Source: Orthonyx spaldingii (lineage: Eukaryota > Chordata > Aves > Passeriformes > Orthonychidae). Taken from it: a stretch of 64,000 bases of DNA. This document shows positions 1-12,264 of this stretch, piece after piece; within the stretch, counting starts at the first letter, position 1; every line of letters starts with the position of its first letter. The DNA is taken from assembly GCA_013397795.1 (NCBI GenBank), contig VZTJ01000750.1:360413-424412 (forward strand), written 5' to 3'. The notes beneath the pieces were generated by a model. It did not search any database. It was not told the origin of the DNA and saw only the letters and a program-made list of their open reading frames with translations. Position numbers and translations under genes: made by a program.

Positions 1-1949
1 GTATATTTATAGTCTCGTTTAATAGGTTACAAGGCTCAGATAAGAAACAAGAATGAAGTACTTTGTTGGCAGATCTGTAATACAGATTCTATTATAAACA
101 AGAGCACCACACAGTCTATTTTTTAAAACTTCAATCTCAAATCTTATACTTCCATTCTCTATTACAAACTCCCGGAGTCATGCTGCTGGCACCAGTGTGC
201 AGAAAGATGAGAAGATGATCTTTGCCACAGCACATACCCAGTCTAAAGAGAGAGGGTAAAACTTCCCCTTGAAACCTGAGGCACAGAGCTGTGATGGGCT
301 CGACATTCAGGCACCTGTCCTGCACTGAATTCAGGGGGCATTAACTGAGGATGTGGCTACTCAGGGTGTCTGGGGCAAAGCTATGCACAGTCCCTGTCCT
401 GTGCAAATCACATGGGTCTGACAGAGGCAGGCAGAGAATACATCATCCCTCAAGCAATGGTCACTGCTATTGCTCCTTCCCGTTCCTACTGCAGATCCCC
501 CACAAGTGAACATGCAACCAGCACAGTCAAGCTCTATAACACTGATTTTAATCACTGAATGATGAGTTAAGTACTTCTTTGTGGCACTAATCTCTGAGTA
601 GATATGCCTTTTGTCCATTCTGGACATTTTTTCAACAAAAATATGCTAGTTTCTGATCAATTGTTTTGCAAAGTTGTGGAACGATCACCCCTGAATGAGA
701 AAATTGGAGACTAATCTATCTAAATTCTAAGGACTGCAAATTAATTACTGCTAGTCCATAATCACTACATCTAGGGTCATTTTATTGCGGTGACACACAG
801 AAGTCAGAAGGTAAGAACATTACCTGAACCAGCTGCCCCATAAAGCCCAGTTTTATCTTTTACAAGATTAAGTCCTCTGTTTAGACCCAGATGATCTTTC
901 AGAGTGCTAAGTCCTTGATTAACTCATGCACTCAACAGTGTTTTCTTCCTCCTTAAGTTTTATTGACTTGAGTGCAAGATTCTACTCAAATGTTGTAACA
1001 CCCTATTAATTAGTTAAATCACTTCAGCAACATTGGCTCACATTAGCTGGCAAAGCTCCAGTAACGTTTCAAAATGCAGGAATAGCTATGCCTGATTTTT
1101 TTCAGTAATTAAAACTTGTAAGGGTTGTGAACACAGGAGACAGGATTCACTTTATTTCTTTACATTTATCAGACACTCATGTGTGAAAAAAATTTAAATA
1201 ACTCTAGTTTTTTCATGTTTGCTGCTAACAATTTCCAAAAATAGCTGGTAGGCACCAAGCTCTTGAAAAAACCTAGTGCCTCTTCCAAGCAACTAACAAA
1301 AGTAATTAACCTATTGGCCACGTTCTCACAAATACTTATGTAGGTGGTTAAACTTAAGTACATTCTAAGTTGATGCAAGACTGTAGCATTACTGTGTTCA
1401 TGTGAAACATAGCAATGAAATTATCTATTTCAAATAATTAGAGAGAGAAACAAAGAAGGAGGAAAACAGAAGAAAAAATGCTTGTTTGGAAAAACACTTG
1501 ATTTTCTATCACCTAAGCCAGACTTCATTGAAGTTACTTCAACTAATGAATGGTAATTTGTTATTTACTACTCCCTGATATCTGTGGAGAGTTTTGTTTA
1601 TAGACATTACACTCTCCTATACACTCTTGCAATTGTTTTTCTGGTGGCATTTTCACCGAGTTAAAGGTATAGCCAAGTAAGCACACTGCCAACTGAGGCA
1701 GGTGGATGGACACGAATCCATTATTCCTTGTAGAGGAAACACAAAATCTGCATGAACAAGTGTGGAGGTTCATGACTCACAAATTTGGCTTGTTGGTTAT
1801 CATTGCGCTTCAAATTATGTGATGGAAGATATTTACTTCATTATTTACACCTTTCTTGAGATGATAAAGAATTAACCAATATTCCTAACCATCACAGCAG
1901 CATGACAGAAGTGAAATGGCAAACAGAAGTCACTGGAAAAGCCCGTATC

Positions 1950-1983
1950 TACATTAATACACTTTAATGAGTGTATTAATGTA
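1950..1983. repeat. Perfect hairpin, 14-bp arms
   Basis: Arms tacattaatacact (1950-1963) and agtgtattaatgta (1970-1983) are exactly complementary with a 6-nt spacer. It lies in the downstream partial intron, with no recognisable gene or element around it. Confidence 0.88.
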
Positions 1984-4900
1984 CTAGGGTACAGATATGT
2001 AAGATCCTGATTTCATTACTTAGTAACCAAAAGTGGTTTATCTGTAATGCAAACAACACACAGATGTGTTCTGACTTGAAACCCACAGACAGAAGAGGAA
2101 AGTTCATCTCTTATTCTCTTTTCAGTGGTCTCTGGCCTGCAGCAGAGTATCTTGTCCCCTACAAGAGCTGTTGCTTATTAACCAGTCAGAGAACTTAAAG
2201 AGGACAAGCTGTCTTGTAGTGAGTTCTTTTGGCACCACGGGGTTAATACCAGTCTGGCATCTCCCAGCTGCCAATAAACATCTTACTGTTGATGTGAGGT
2301 CTGGAAGATAAGCTGAATTCCTCACTGACAGACATCTCACTTTACAAACTATAAAAACTACACCAAACTCTCACAAAGCAGAAATCCTCTACACATTCCA
2401 TAGAAACGTGTGGAGGTTTTCCCATAAGTAGGGATGTTTGCTTCCCATTTACTCCCACGTAGGTTGAGTGAAGGAATCTGTGTACATTGTCATCATTTCG
2501 GTGGTAAGTTACATTTGACTCCTAATCAATACTAGTTCTTTTGCTAGCTTTACTATAGGTACCTTGATGCCGTGCACTGGCTTATGTCATGCTGTAATCT
2601 ACTAGTAGTTCCTTCTAGCTTTATACTGTGCAGGAAGTAATTCTGATTAAGATCTTTTGTCTGTTATCTCCTGTCTGTTTAATAAATAATTCATTTTATA
2701 AATAGACCTGATCTACCATCCTTAGTACTTGTCGGCCAGAATGATTTCTTAAATTGAAACTGTTGCCAAAATCTGAGGCTAAGACAGGGCTTGTCTGAAG
2801 CTCCCACGTGTCCTGTGACATGGCCCCACCTCAGCACTGCAAGATTTCTCAGAACATTCTATTATTAGATTATTAGACCAGAACAGATTTAAAATATCTG
2901 TATTTGCATTCAGGATCGTCCATCAGTCTCCACTTCTCTGCATTCACAATGACAGACAAATGTGAACTTCATTAATCCATGGGCTACAGAATGGATGCTG
3001 GCTTAGTCTAATTCAGTGCAGCAGTTTGCACTCCCCACTGCAAACATCATCAAAACTGATCGGAGTGCTTGTGGCAGAAGATTAATAGTAGAAATAGTAA
3101 AAACTGCATTAAAACTAAAATCACCCCAAAGTGATATGACATCAACATCAGTGAAATACATTTACTCTAAGTTTTCTAGCGGTATTAAGGCAATTAATTA
3201 CAGTACTTTGTTTCCATGTAAAAGGCAGCAATAAATAGCAATGGTTAAGTTTCTAAACAAGTTTAAAATAAGAGCAAATGAAAGTGGATATGACTACTTG
3301 GAGCCTTCCAACAGGTCCAGTAACATCTCACAGAGCACCTGCACGTAACTGTGTCTGATGCAATACTATCATCTCCCACTGTTCAGTGCTGCATGTCAGC
3401 AGAAGAATAGTGTCACCACAACTCTACTAATAGAATCAGAATACAACTGCTCCTTTTTCCACTGAAGGCAAAATCAGCTGTCTCAGTTCGAAGTAGCTCT
3501 CTCCGTATTCACATTTACATCATCCTGTTTAACTTTGCCCCAAGCAAGCATACATCCACAGTCGACTTTGACAGCAGAAATGTATATGTGGCAACCTGTA
3601 GCTGACGCATGGAAAGAGTAGCTGGAAGATAATTGTGCCTGCACCCACAGAGATGTTTGCAAAAACATGTTAATGTCTATGGGTAAGTTATGCTTCGAGT
3701 CATCACAGTGTGTATTTGAATATTACCCCATTATCTCCTGTCAGGAGTTTACATATTGCAGCTCTCCATGCATTCTTTCCTGAACTTCAGAAATACATGT
3801 TTACTCACCCTGTCCAAGGCAAGAAGTCTGAAAATGCTAATCCTCTTAGAAACATGTTTTTCTTTCAGAATAGATGCAGTGAAGGTTAAAGGGGTTAACA
3901 AGGCTGATTATTAAGCTCAGGCAGGCATTGAATGGTAATTTTGTTAATTTTTTAGGCTGAACCACAATGCCCTTATATCTAAGGAGTGTGAATAATGTAT
4001 TTCTTCACACATGAAAGCTTCACAGGCAAGAGCTCAGTTAAATGAAGGTAGAAGCAAACATCTTCATTTTCAGCCAACATTAGCTGCTCTTGTACAACAT
4101 TCTGCTGTTGACTGAATCCCAGTAACTTTATGTTCTCAAACTACAAGCGAAATTTCAACATGGTTATATGTTTTCTACTCTGTATTCTTCTGATCATCAG
4201 CATGAAAGTTTCAAGGGTTTCCATTGTTCCAGTACAGTAGCGGCATATATCCCAATTTAAGAGACTGAAAATGATTGTCTTATTATCACCATCAAGTCAG
4301 AGGCAAACACAGATTTTCAAGCAAAATGAGCTGGCAACATCAGCCATTTAAAAAAAAGTAAATTACTTAAATTCATTGATTAAAATGCTGAAAGACCTAC
4401 CTTGAGGTCTAACCTCAGATCTTCAGTAGAAAGAAATAATGACCTTTTTTTTAACAATTGCAAGGATTAAAATATATCAATTCCTAAGCCAGCAAAACAA
4501 GATGTCTCCTTATAGTCTCTTCTGCTTCTGGTGCTATGTGTTCGGTTTGCCCCTTATACAAACAGATTTCTTTTGCAGTTATGTTTCTTGTTTTTCCATT
4601 GTGTTTTGCCCTGAAAGAGTGGTCTTGAGCAATACCACCTAAAGCCCCTTGCATACTAAGTATTTCTGGTATTTCAGGTACTGAAGCCTCTTTTCCCTCA
4701 GATGAATGCTCTCTCATCTTGAGACTGAAGAGCTGTATCATTTGTCTTGCTAACAAAATTAATTCCAGTGGCTGAGCTGAAGCTAGAGGTGTAGCATCTT
4801 AATACTGTCCCAAACACCTCACAGACAGGTCATCAGGTTGCCTTCTGCATTGGCAGATGCAGGGCTGAGGTACTAAACTGAAGCACAGTAAACTGCTGGA

Positions 4901-5914
4901 ATCTCAGCACTGCTGTTGGAAATGGTGTTGAAGAGCAACTTCTATGCCAGCCATGTTGGAAAAGAGAAGGAGCAGTCCTTTTCCTGTTTTAGTGACAACT
5001 TTGAAAGGCATCTTTTGCAAGGACCCATACTCTACAAGTGCCCTTTATGTATTCATTTGATATAGGTATCTTTCTACCTGCAGTGCTGCACCCTAAGAGG
5101 GCCCACTCAGGCGTCAGAATCTCATGTTAAGAGGCTCTTCACAGCACAGTGACTGCCGCCAGCTGTATTTTGAGAGGCTCCCAAATCCCCTTGTAGAAAG
5201 CATAACTCTGAGCGTCTGATTCTGCCCTGTGAGCCAGGCATCTAAAAATTAATCAACACCTAAGTCACTTTAGAAATTCAAGTCTTCAAAGCCTCTCAGC
5301 TGACTTCCACTTTTATGCATAGAGGCTAGTGTTGTAGATCATATATAAGTTGGTTTTTTTCACTAATTCCATAAGAAAATCTGCAGCACTATAGTTGGAA
5401 ATCTAATGGCTTTTTCAAACAGTACTGGAAATACAAAGAGAACCTCCGGCCTTGTGCTAAGAATGACCATTATTTTACTTGGTGAACAGTGGCAAATGAT
5501 TTGCACAGTAAAGAGTGTATATCATTACAAAATACAAACAGTATCTGATATCATGATTACTTCACTTTCTTACTGTGAAGAGTAGATGGTAATTAATTTC
5601 TGGACCTATCAGATTAAATATAATTACTAAAAACCACAACAGTTGTAAGCATACACCGGTAAAACACTGTATTGTATTTCTTTATTAATGTATTACTTTA
5701 TTTATAATTAAATATTACAAGTAAAACAGAAAAAACATTTCAAAAGAACATCTATAAATTCATAGATTAAAAATGTGGCTAAAAAGGTTATGAATTTTTG
5801 CATTTCTTCAGTATTATTAATTGCACATTCTCTGTTATAGTTATTTCAACTTTAACTGCAGTAACTTCCAGGGAATCAAAAACCTCCCTTACATGATTTA
5901 CTGACTGTGCATTT

Positions 5915-5935
5915 ATGTGGTATTTAATACCACAT
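5915..5935. repeat. 21-bp near-perfect palindrome
   Basis: Arms atgtggtatt (5915-5924) and aataccacat (5926-5935) flank a single central T. This could be chance or a dyad binding site; nothing nearby decides. Confidence 0.75.
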
Positions 5936-8935
5936 TTTAATTTAATACTAACTTAATTTTCAGTTGATTAAAATCTTGAGACACAAAACTAATTGCCTAA
6001 AATAGTCTCTACTGCTTTGAAAAATTTGTGTCATCTTCCAGAATAAAGTTTCTGGGAGGGGATGGGTGGAAAAGTTGCAAATTAGCCTTTATTTTTACTG
6101 TCACAGTCACACTCAAATTGTATCTATACATGAAATATCTCTCCACTCTCTGGAGCTCTGTTTTTGTGCTCTGGCTACACAAATGCACCAAAAACAGGCT
6201 TTCTGCAACCATCAGTCAATTACGTGGTTCTGTTTCCGAAGAGGGAACAGCAAACCCAAGAACTTTTGCAACAATTGCTGATAAGAAGTGGAATACACAA
6301 AGATACGTAGAGTTTCTGTACTTGTCACCAACTTTCCTCACCACTTGTTAGAGAAGTCTGGAGAAAGAGGAGCAGCATGAGTTTCCCCTTCTATGTGAGG
6401 AAACAAGCTCTGAGAACATCTTACAGGTCGTGAGGTGGCTGTTTGCAGCAAATTCACAAACAGCTGTTAAGGGCATCAAATGGAGCAAAACACTTGATTG
6501 ATGAGAAAGAATACAAAATGGCACCTCTTAGATGTGCTCTCTGCATATATCTTGTACTTATCTGCTTGCCCTTTGCACTTTAGCTAGTTATTGTCTCTGA
6601 AGTGCTAAAAGAGGCAGAAGCATGACTCAAACACCATGCTAATTAAACTCTGATTGTAGTATCATCGTTTTCTTGGTAGAAAAGCAGGAAAAAGAGCCCT
6701 TGCTTTATTTTCAGGTTTCAGTCTGAGTTAGCTTAAACTGAGTAAAGGTGCTGTGGGGTAGCTCTGATTCAGCAGGATCTGAACATTCCGGAGAGAACAC
6801 TGACATACCCTGCAAATGCTGTTACTGTGAAACACAAGCTGATTTTATGTTTACTGAGCTGCTATAACTAGTAGTCTTTGTAATGTTGTTTCAATGTAAG
6901 TAGCTAGGAAATTAGTTTTGCTGATATATTACATTACATTCAGGATGTGAGCCTGCTCTAAGAAAATTGGTAAATTCTGGAGCGTGGGACTGAACCAATC
7001 CTACAATCTAAAAAAATAAATAAAAGCATGTGTCTATCTTCTTTGCCAGTTGTGCCCCTATTTATCAACTGACTGTCAATCTCTATTCTGTAATTACATT
7101 ATTTGCTGCAGTCATTTTTCAAAACTGTGCAGTTCCTTTGAGAAACACATTGCTTTAACTTAGTAGCTATTCTCCTCTGCCCTGCTGTGGTGCTTTTATC
7201 ATAATACTCATCATATGCTGGCAACCACAATCTTCTCTTACCAAAAATGGCCCCATTGAAAGGCTAAGATGAATCTTCAGATGGCCCCTTAAATTTATGC
7301 CTTTTCTCTCTTGCTACTGTTAGTAAAGCAATAAGCTTGTGTTTTGTTATGTTTTTCTTTTCTGATGCCTCCTTTCTTAATCCTGTTGGAAAGGAAAGAC
7401 ACAGGCAGGTAGCTTTGCAGGGTGACAGCTTTTTTAACACTGAATAATCTACTGCTGTGCATGCTAATAGGTAATGCTAGGTTTGATTAACTAATTTGGC
7501 AAATGAATATCTAAGTAAATTACTTTTGCAGACTGTTTCCAATGATTCTTTCTCTTTAATTGCCTCTTTGAATAGCTTCATACTGATTGTTGCTGCTTAT
7601 GATAAGCATTCATATAAAACCCTGGGGTATATATTTCATAGTAAATATATCTGGTATCACCTTACACAAGAAAACCCTCCATCTCACACACATCTTACTT
7701 AAAGGTACATAGTCATCGTTTCAAGCTAATTTTTTTCCAGAAGTTTCAAAGTCATACAGGAATGTAATTTCCCTTCATGCTCAGTTCATGGCTGGTTTTA
7801 AAAGACAGTTGGATACATATGTAACTGTGTATGCCTGTAAAGAATTTTTAAAGCTTACAAAGACAGACAGAGATACTTTAATTGCAAACAAACACTTGAT
7901 TAGTCCAAGAAATCTCTGAAAAATCCTACTTGCTTGTATGGCTAGAGAGATCTGATCCTTTTGCAGAGCTAATACGAGACTGGGACTAAAAATGAGAGAC
8001 TTTTTGTCTTATCTTTTTCTTTTGTATTTGAAAGCAAAATATTCTCTTTTAAACCAAAATATCATGCCATGTATAAATGTGTACAATGCAAATATTTCAC
8101 ATAATCCGAACATCCACTATTCTTTCTAAAGAAGTTGTGGTCTTAACCTATACTCTGCACTCATCTCATTGTCCATAGATCACTACATACTCAAATATTT
8201 GAAATTTGAGTATTTTCATATTTCTTAGATGCTTGCCTTTAAAAGATGAACTTCATACACTATCCATTGCTCACGTTCCCTTGCCTCAGCTGAATAAACC
8301 TCTGTCTGGACAGCCTAACTTACATATTTGCTGTCAAACTGTGGTGTTGCTAATGCTCAAGGCATAAGCTATAATATTATCTGCTCTCTGAAACCTTACA
8401 TAAGCTTTTCCATGTATTCCTGAATCACATTAATATTCAAGTCTTCACCCTTAAATACCTTGTAATATTTCCCTCCAACACATTGCTTCATCTCCTTCCT
8501 TACTTCTCAGTCCTTCTGTCTCTAACCTCTCTCACTTCCTTAAATGTTTAGCACCTTCTGCTGTCTTGCCCCAACACAGGTTTCATGTTTGTCTGACAAC
8601 ATGATGTTCACTCATCTTTCTTTCTTGCTTTAAATCTGTCCTTAAAACCCATCTTCTCATCTTCTAGCACAGAATTATCTGACAGTAATTTACAGGAGTG
8701 GGCAGAATCCCCTCCACCCACTCATATATGCAAAGTCAAATAATTCATTCTGAAACCCCACAGCCATTTTTAAATGACAGCCAGCAACCTTTGTAGAGGC
8801 CAGCAACCTCTGCTTCCTCCCATAAAAAGAACACCTTTGCAAAAGAGGGCACTGCAGACAGGGCAGGCAGGAGAGGCAGAGCTGTACTGCCTCTCAGTAC
8901 CAGAAATGGGAGATACACATTTCAGCTCCACTTAC

Positions 8936-9043
8936 CGGTTCCTATTGCTAGAAATCCAGTCAGAGATTAACGTTGCAGCCTGCTGGTGACAGTGTTTGTT
9001 CCCAAAGCTGCAGGCCAACATGATGACTTCCCGACGCAACTCT
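8936..9043 (-). CDS. TRHDE: TRHDE exon, helical domain (ELRREVIMLACSFGNKHC)
   Basis: The 108-bp exon begins with the A that completes a Glu codon, then encodes ELRREVIMLACSFGNKHCHQ, followed by QAATLISDWISSNRN and the CG of an Arg codon. The L-R-x-x-[IV]-x-x-x-A-C-x-x-G-x-x-x-C pattern is conserved in M1 helical domains, and the two Cys (the C of LACS and the C of KHCHQ) form a disulfide in related ectopeptidases. On the minus strand the acceptor is taatttggacag and the donor is gtaagtgg, a near-ideal site. It is in phase 2 at both ends, so skipping would remove 36 residues in frame. It is not obvious from open frames; plus-strand ORFs over it are shadows. Confidence 0.95.
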
Positions 9044-9529
9044 CTGTCCAAATTAAAGAAAGCAATAAGGTTGCATTAACGAATATGTTTGAATGTTTGC
9101 AAAAAACTACTTCTTATAACAGTGACAGCAACCAGTAGTTGGGCAACATATCAAAGACAATCTGGCTTTACAAATCTCAGTGTCAGTTTAAAGCCTGCAA
9201 CAACTAAAGAAAGGTCACGGATCAAAACCAGCCCCCATTTACACTTATGCACTCTTCCCAACCTCTGTGGTCACATGAGTACAAGTTCTTAGAAATCCAA
9301 TGTAGTCAGATATTAAGGCTTAGGAAATCATGTTCTCCCAATTTAAAAAGGAAGAATTCATCTCACAGCATCTCTCTGCTCTCCCTGCAACCCAGAAAGG
9401 AAAAAACAGAAGGGTGATAGAGCTAAGGAATTATGACTGGCTTATGCTAAACATGACTAAATTTTAGGAGGGTGCATTTATATAATTATACTCCACAAAT
9501 AAACCATAAAAAAGGAAATACAACAGTAC
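9044..9529 (-). other. TRHDE intron, 486 bp
   Basis: This intron lies between exons 9530-9627 and 8936-9043, beginning gtactgttgt and ending ttaatttggacag on the minus strand. I see no repeat or other gene in it. A plus-strand open frame at 9089-9292 has no family features. Confidence 0.9.
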
Positions 9530-9627
9530 TCATGTTGGTATGATGCTTGAACAAGTGATTTGTTTAAATTGTTTGTTGGCCATCCAAGCTTCAGATACAT
9601 TGATGCAACTTGTCTTAAAATATACTC
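9530..9627 (-). CDS. TRHDE: TRHDE exon, helical domain (EYILRQVASMYLKLGWP)
   Basis: The 98-bp exon encodes EYILRQVASMYLKLGWP, then TNNLNKSLVQASYQH and the first two bases (GA) of a Glu codon. It is too short to show as a long ORF and was found by looking for the expected continuation of the previous exon. On the minus strand the acceptor is tttctctcctcag and the donor is gtactgttgt. The entry phase is 0 and the exit phase 2. Asn-Lys-Ser is a potential glycosylation site; human TRHDE, as remembered, also has a sequon here. Substitutions are conservative (Arg for Lys, Met for Thr, Leu for Ile), as expected for a functional orthologue. Confidence 0.95.
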
Positions 9628-10779
9628 CTGAGGAGAGAAATAAAAGTATATTTAATGTTAAAAATCATTTCTTTTGTGAAATCTTTTCTTCATTTTGAAA
9701 TACTGCTGACTAGTGAGATTTGGTCTTTCTTTTTACCCTTAAATAATGTTCAATTTCAAAGTCTTAGCAAAGACACCTGTCCACTTATAATCCTCTTTCA
9801 CTGCTATAGTAAGAAGCAATCTCTAGAAGAGTGACTTGATTAGATGCCTAGTATAAGACGATTTATTGTTACAAAATCCATTAATTTCAAAAGTTTATTA
9901 CATGCTACTTTGAACTCACAATGCACAGCTGAAAAATTACAAGAGTGTCAATAGCTTAATTTCTACTTTGTGGCCAATCTCAACTACACCGTGCATGTTC
10001 ACATTTAAAAGAACACTGTTTTAATATCCATAGCCATGGCAAAAACATTATGTGGGTACAGTCAATTGACTTCAGAATACATAACAATGTGACTGCAAAT
10101 AAGCTTTGTACACTTAATGATCCTGTGCTTTAAGTTTAGGCTCCTAGTGTGCTTAAAGAACAAAACAAGCACAAGATCTACTTTAGTGACTTCTACTTTT
10201 TACATAGAAGACATATTTACATATTCTGACCAGTTTTGAAGAAAACCACTGTCATTGTATTCCATGTAATCTTTTGCCAGTGGAATTCACCAATTTGAAA
10301 AAGAGAACTGAAATATGCAGAACCGCATAAGAGAGCATCTATTTTATTATTACAGATGCATAGGCATGTATATATGTCAACACAAAGGAAGATTCATACT
10401 GCAGCTTTCTCTAGCAGATACATTATTCTGTGACTAAAAAGACTTTTTATTTCCTCTGCTATCACCTCAGTTTTCAAAACTCCCATCAGTAGTGATAAAA
10501 CATAACCCGGCTGTGAATTTTACTGGTTTTATTTATTAAAATTGTGTTTTCTTTACACAACCACGTTTAAAAGTGAAATAGCAATGGCAGACTCCTAAAA
10601 TTTTTTCTTTGCCGTTAACAACAGACTAGATATCCAAATTATTTCAACAGTGTTTTACATTACGGCTCTGGTATACATGTAGGCCTATACTGCAGGTTCA
10701 TAAAAATTTCCATGTGTATTTATTAATCTGTGGTATATGTTATAGAAAAATAATTTTATATGTCATCAAGTAACTCTGT

Positions 10780-10902
10780 GTACATGTATGTGTGTGTGTA
10801 TGTGTGTGTGTGTATACATATACACACAGTATATATATATCTGTATTTATACCTATCTCCATATATCTATATACATATGTACTTCTACATATATACATAC
10901 AG
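10780..10902. repeat. Compound TG/TA microsatellite
   Basis: Runs of TG (about 10789-10813) pass through an alternating tacatatacacaca segment into TA-rich repeats ending near 10902. It is alternating purine-pyrimidine throughout. The short ORFs reading Cys-Val or Tyr-Ile-His repeats across it are low-complexity artefacts. Confidence 0.85.
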
Positions 10903-11695
10903 TGACTTCTAGCTTTCTCCGCTCTGAGCATGGTGTCTATGGTCACACACATACAAACAAATACACATTTAAGAAGAAAAAAGCATCCTTAAAAATTTCA
11001 GGCTTTAAAAAACTCCTTCATTTGAAGGCTTTACAACATTACATAAAGTTACTGTATGTTGGCCATTGAAAATATGTAGACTACATAAAATTCATAATGA
11101 ATAAAAACCCTAAGGGTTCATAATTGTCACTGGCTGCAGTCTAATTCTGTGTACTTCATAAACCATGCTTCAGTGTAGCTATAGGTAAATGTTAAAATAT
11201 TTGCCATGTCTATCTTAATTATCTACTGCGAGCTGTTACTGCTGTCCCTTCAGATGCAATTATGAATGGTCTTTTGACTCAACAGTGATATAATTCTTGT
11301 TAATTAAGGTAACTGCATTGAATTCACCATGCATTTTGGGATGAAATAATGACTAAAAATCTTTCCTTCAGTTGCATGTATTCTGTTCAGTTGTGCCTAT
11401 ATTTGCTAATCTTGCTGATCTTGGGCATTCACCTAAATATCACCATGGGGCTCCTCAAAAGACAAAATCTGGCAACAGAATACTTTGGCTCTTTTAAGTG
11501 AAATACTTTATTTGTCATTAATCACCTTTCCTTCTTCCAGTCATATATGTCTCAAACAACAGTTATCACTGTTCAAATGCAAATGAACCCAAACTGGATA
11601 ATTGCTATGTTTAAATAAAGAGTAATTAGAAACTAAGTTAATATCCCTAGGTCATTTACAGTATCTGACTGGGGAACAGTTCAAATCTTGGCAAT

Positions 11696-11810
11696 AAAAG
11701 GAGAGAGTAAGAGGCGAAAGGAAGAAAGGCAGGAAGGACAGGCAGATGGAGAGAGTGAGGGGAAGAAAGAAAGAAAGAAAGGAAGAAGTAGAGGAAGAAA
11801 GAGAGGAAGA
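11696..11810 (+). repeat. Purine-rich (GA/GAAA/GGAA) tract, pyrimidine-rich on gene strand
   Basis: About 115 bases made almost entirely of G and A on the plus strand, including four GAAA-type units around 11764-11780. On the TRHDE sense (minus) strand this is a long C/T tract starting about 13 nt after the exon 11824-11971 donor. Such tracts can bind PTB- or TIA-type factors and can form triplex DNA. That role is inference; the composition is seen directly. Confidence 0.85.
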
Positions 11811-11823
11811 CTGCATCTCTTAC

Positions 11824-11971
11824 ATTGAAGATATTGTAGTTTTCTGTACGATCCAGCAATTTATCTAGAGGATAAAGAGCTCGGCTGGCAGCATGCCAAG
11901 GCAGAAAATCTTTTTCCTCTGAAAGGTACCTCATAATCTCCAAAGGAATATTCTGAGGCAAATAACCAGCT
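11824..11971 (-). CDS. TRHDE: TRHDE exon, helical domain (AGYLPQNIPLE...)
   Basis: The 148-bp exon completes an Arg codon and encodes 49 residues. It begins AGYLPQNIPLEIMRYLSEEK, contains DFLPWHAASRALYPLDKLL and ends ENYNIFN. The E-x-D-[FY]-x-P-W-x-A motif is a signature of helical domain IV in M1 peptidases. The acceptor is tttcttttgtgcag and the donor is gtaagagatg. Without splicing the frame runs on into the intron and appears as a longer ORF, but the match stops exactly at the donor and resumes with Glu-Tyr-Ile-Leu at 9627. A polypyrimidine tract begins about 13 nt after the exon on the sense strand. Confidence 0.98.
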
Positions 11972-12243
11972 CTGCACAAAAGAAATTAGTATTAAACTGG
12001 TTTTCAGAAGATATTCTCAGTGGGGCATAAACGACTTATTTTTTTTCCCAAATGAAATTAAAATGCAGAAAAACATGATAAACTCGTCACACTTTAATGA
12101 CATAAAAGTCAACCTTATAAAAAACCAGCAACTCGCAGTCTTTCCCAACTCAAGCAAACATACTGACTTGATGAAGCAAGGCATGAACACACATGAAAGA
12201 AAACCAGACAAGCTATCCCTACTTTGAATGGATTACTGTGGCT

Positions 12244-12264
12244 ATGAATGAATGAATGAATGAA
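12244..12264. repeat. Short GAAT/TGAA microsatellite
   Basis: Tetranucleotide run of about five units (tgaatgaatgaatgaatgaa), followed by a degenerate aatgaaa. Confidence 0.8.

Larger units (their letters stand above)
1..8935 (-). other. TRHDE intron, 5' part (downstream of last visible exon)
   Basis: This is the beginning of the intron that follows exon 8936-9043 and runs off the window. I looked on the minus strand for the next expected TRHDE segments, starting Ile-Pro-Leu-Asn-Val-Arg-Asp and ending with the C-terminal Gly-Lys-Ala-Leu-Arg-His type tail, and did not find them. The stretch is AT-rich, with small inverted repeats (1950-1983, 5915-5935) and no recognisable gene or mobile element. 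Confidence 0.7.
9628..11823 (-). other. TRHDE intron, 2.2 kb, with polypyrimidine tract and TG/TA repeat
   Basis: This intron lies between exons 11824-11971 and 9530-9627. It opens with gtaagagatg, followed by the pyrimidine-rich tract (plus-strand purines 11696-11810). It also contains a mixed TG/TA microsatellite (10780-10902). Nothing else was recognised. Confidence 0.9.

Noticed and set aside
1..8935. Possible C-terminal TRHDE exons
   Set aside because: Minus-strand scan by eye for the expected Ile-Pro-Leu-Asn-Val-Arg-Asp and later segments found nothing. A spliced alignment would be decisive.
10740..11069. Cys-Val and Tyr-Ile-His-rich open frames
   Set aside because: Translation of the TG/TA microsatellite.
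11656..11979. 107-codon frame taken as a complete coding exon
   Set aside because: Only 11824-11971 matches TRHDE. The Phe/Leu/Ser-rich tail is the translated pyrimidine tract beyond the donor.
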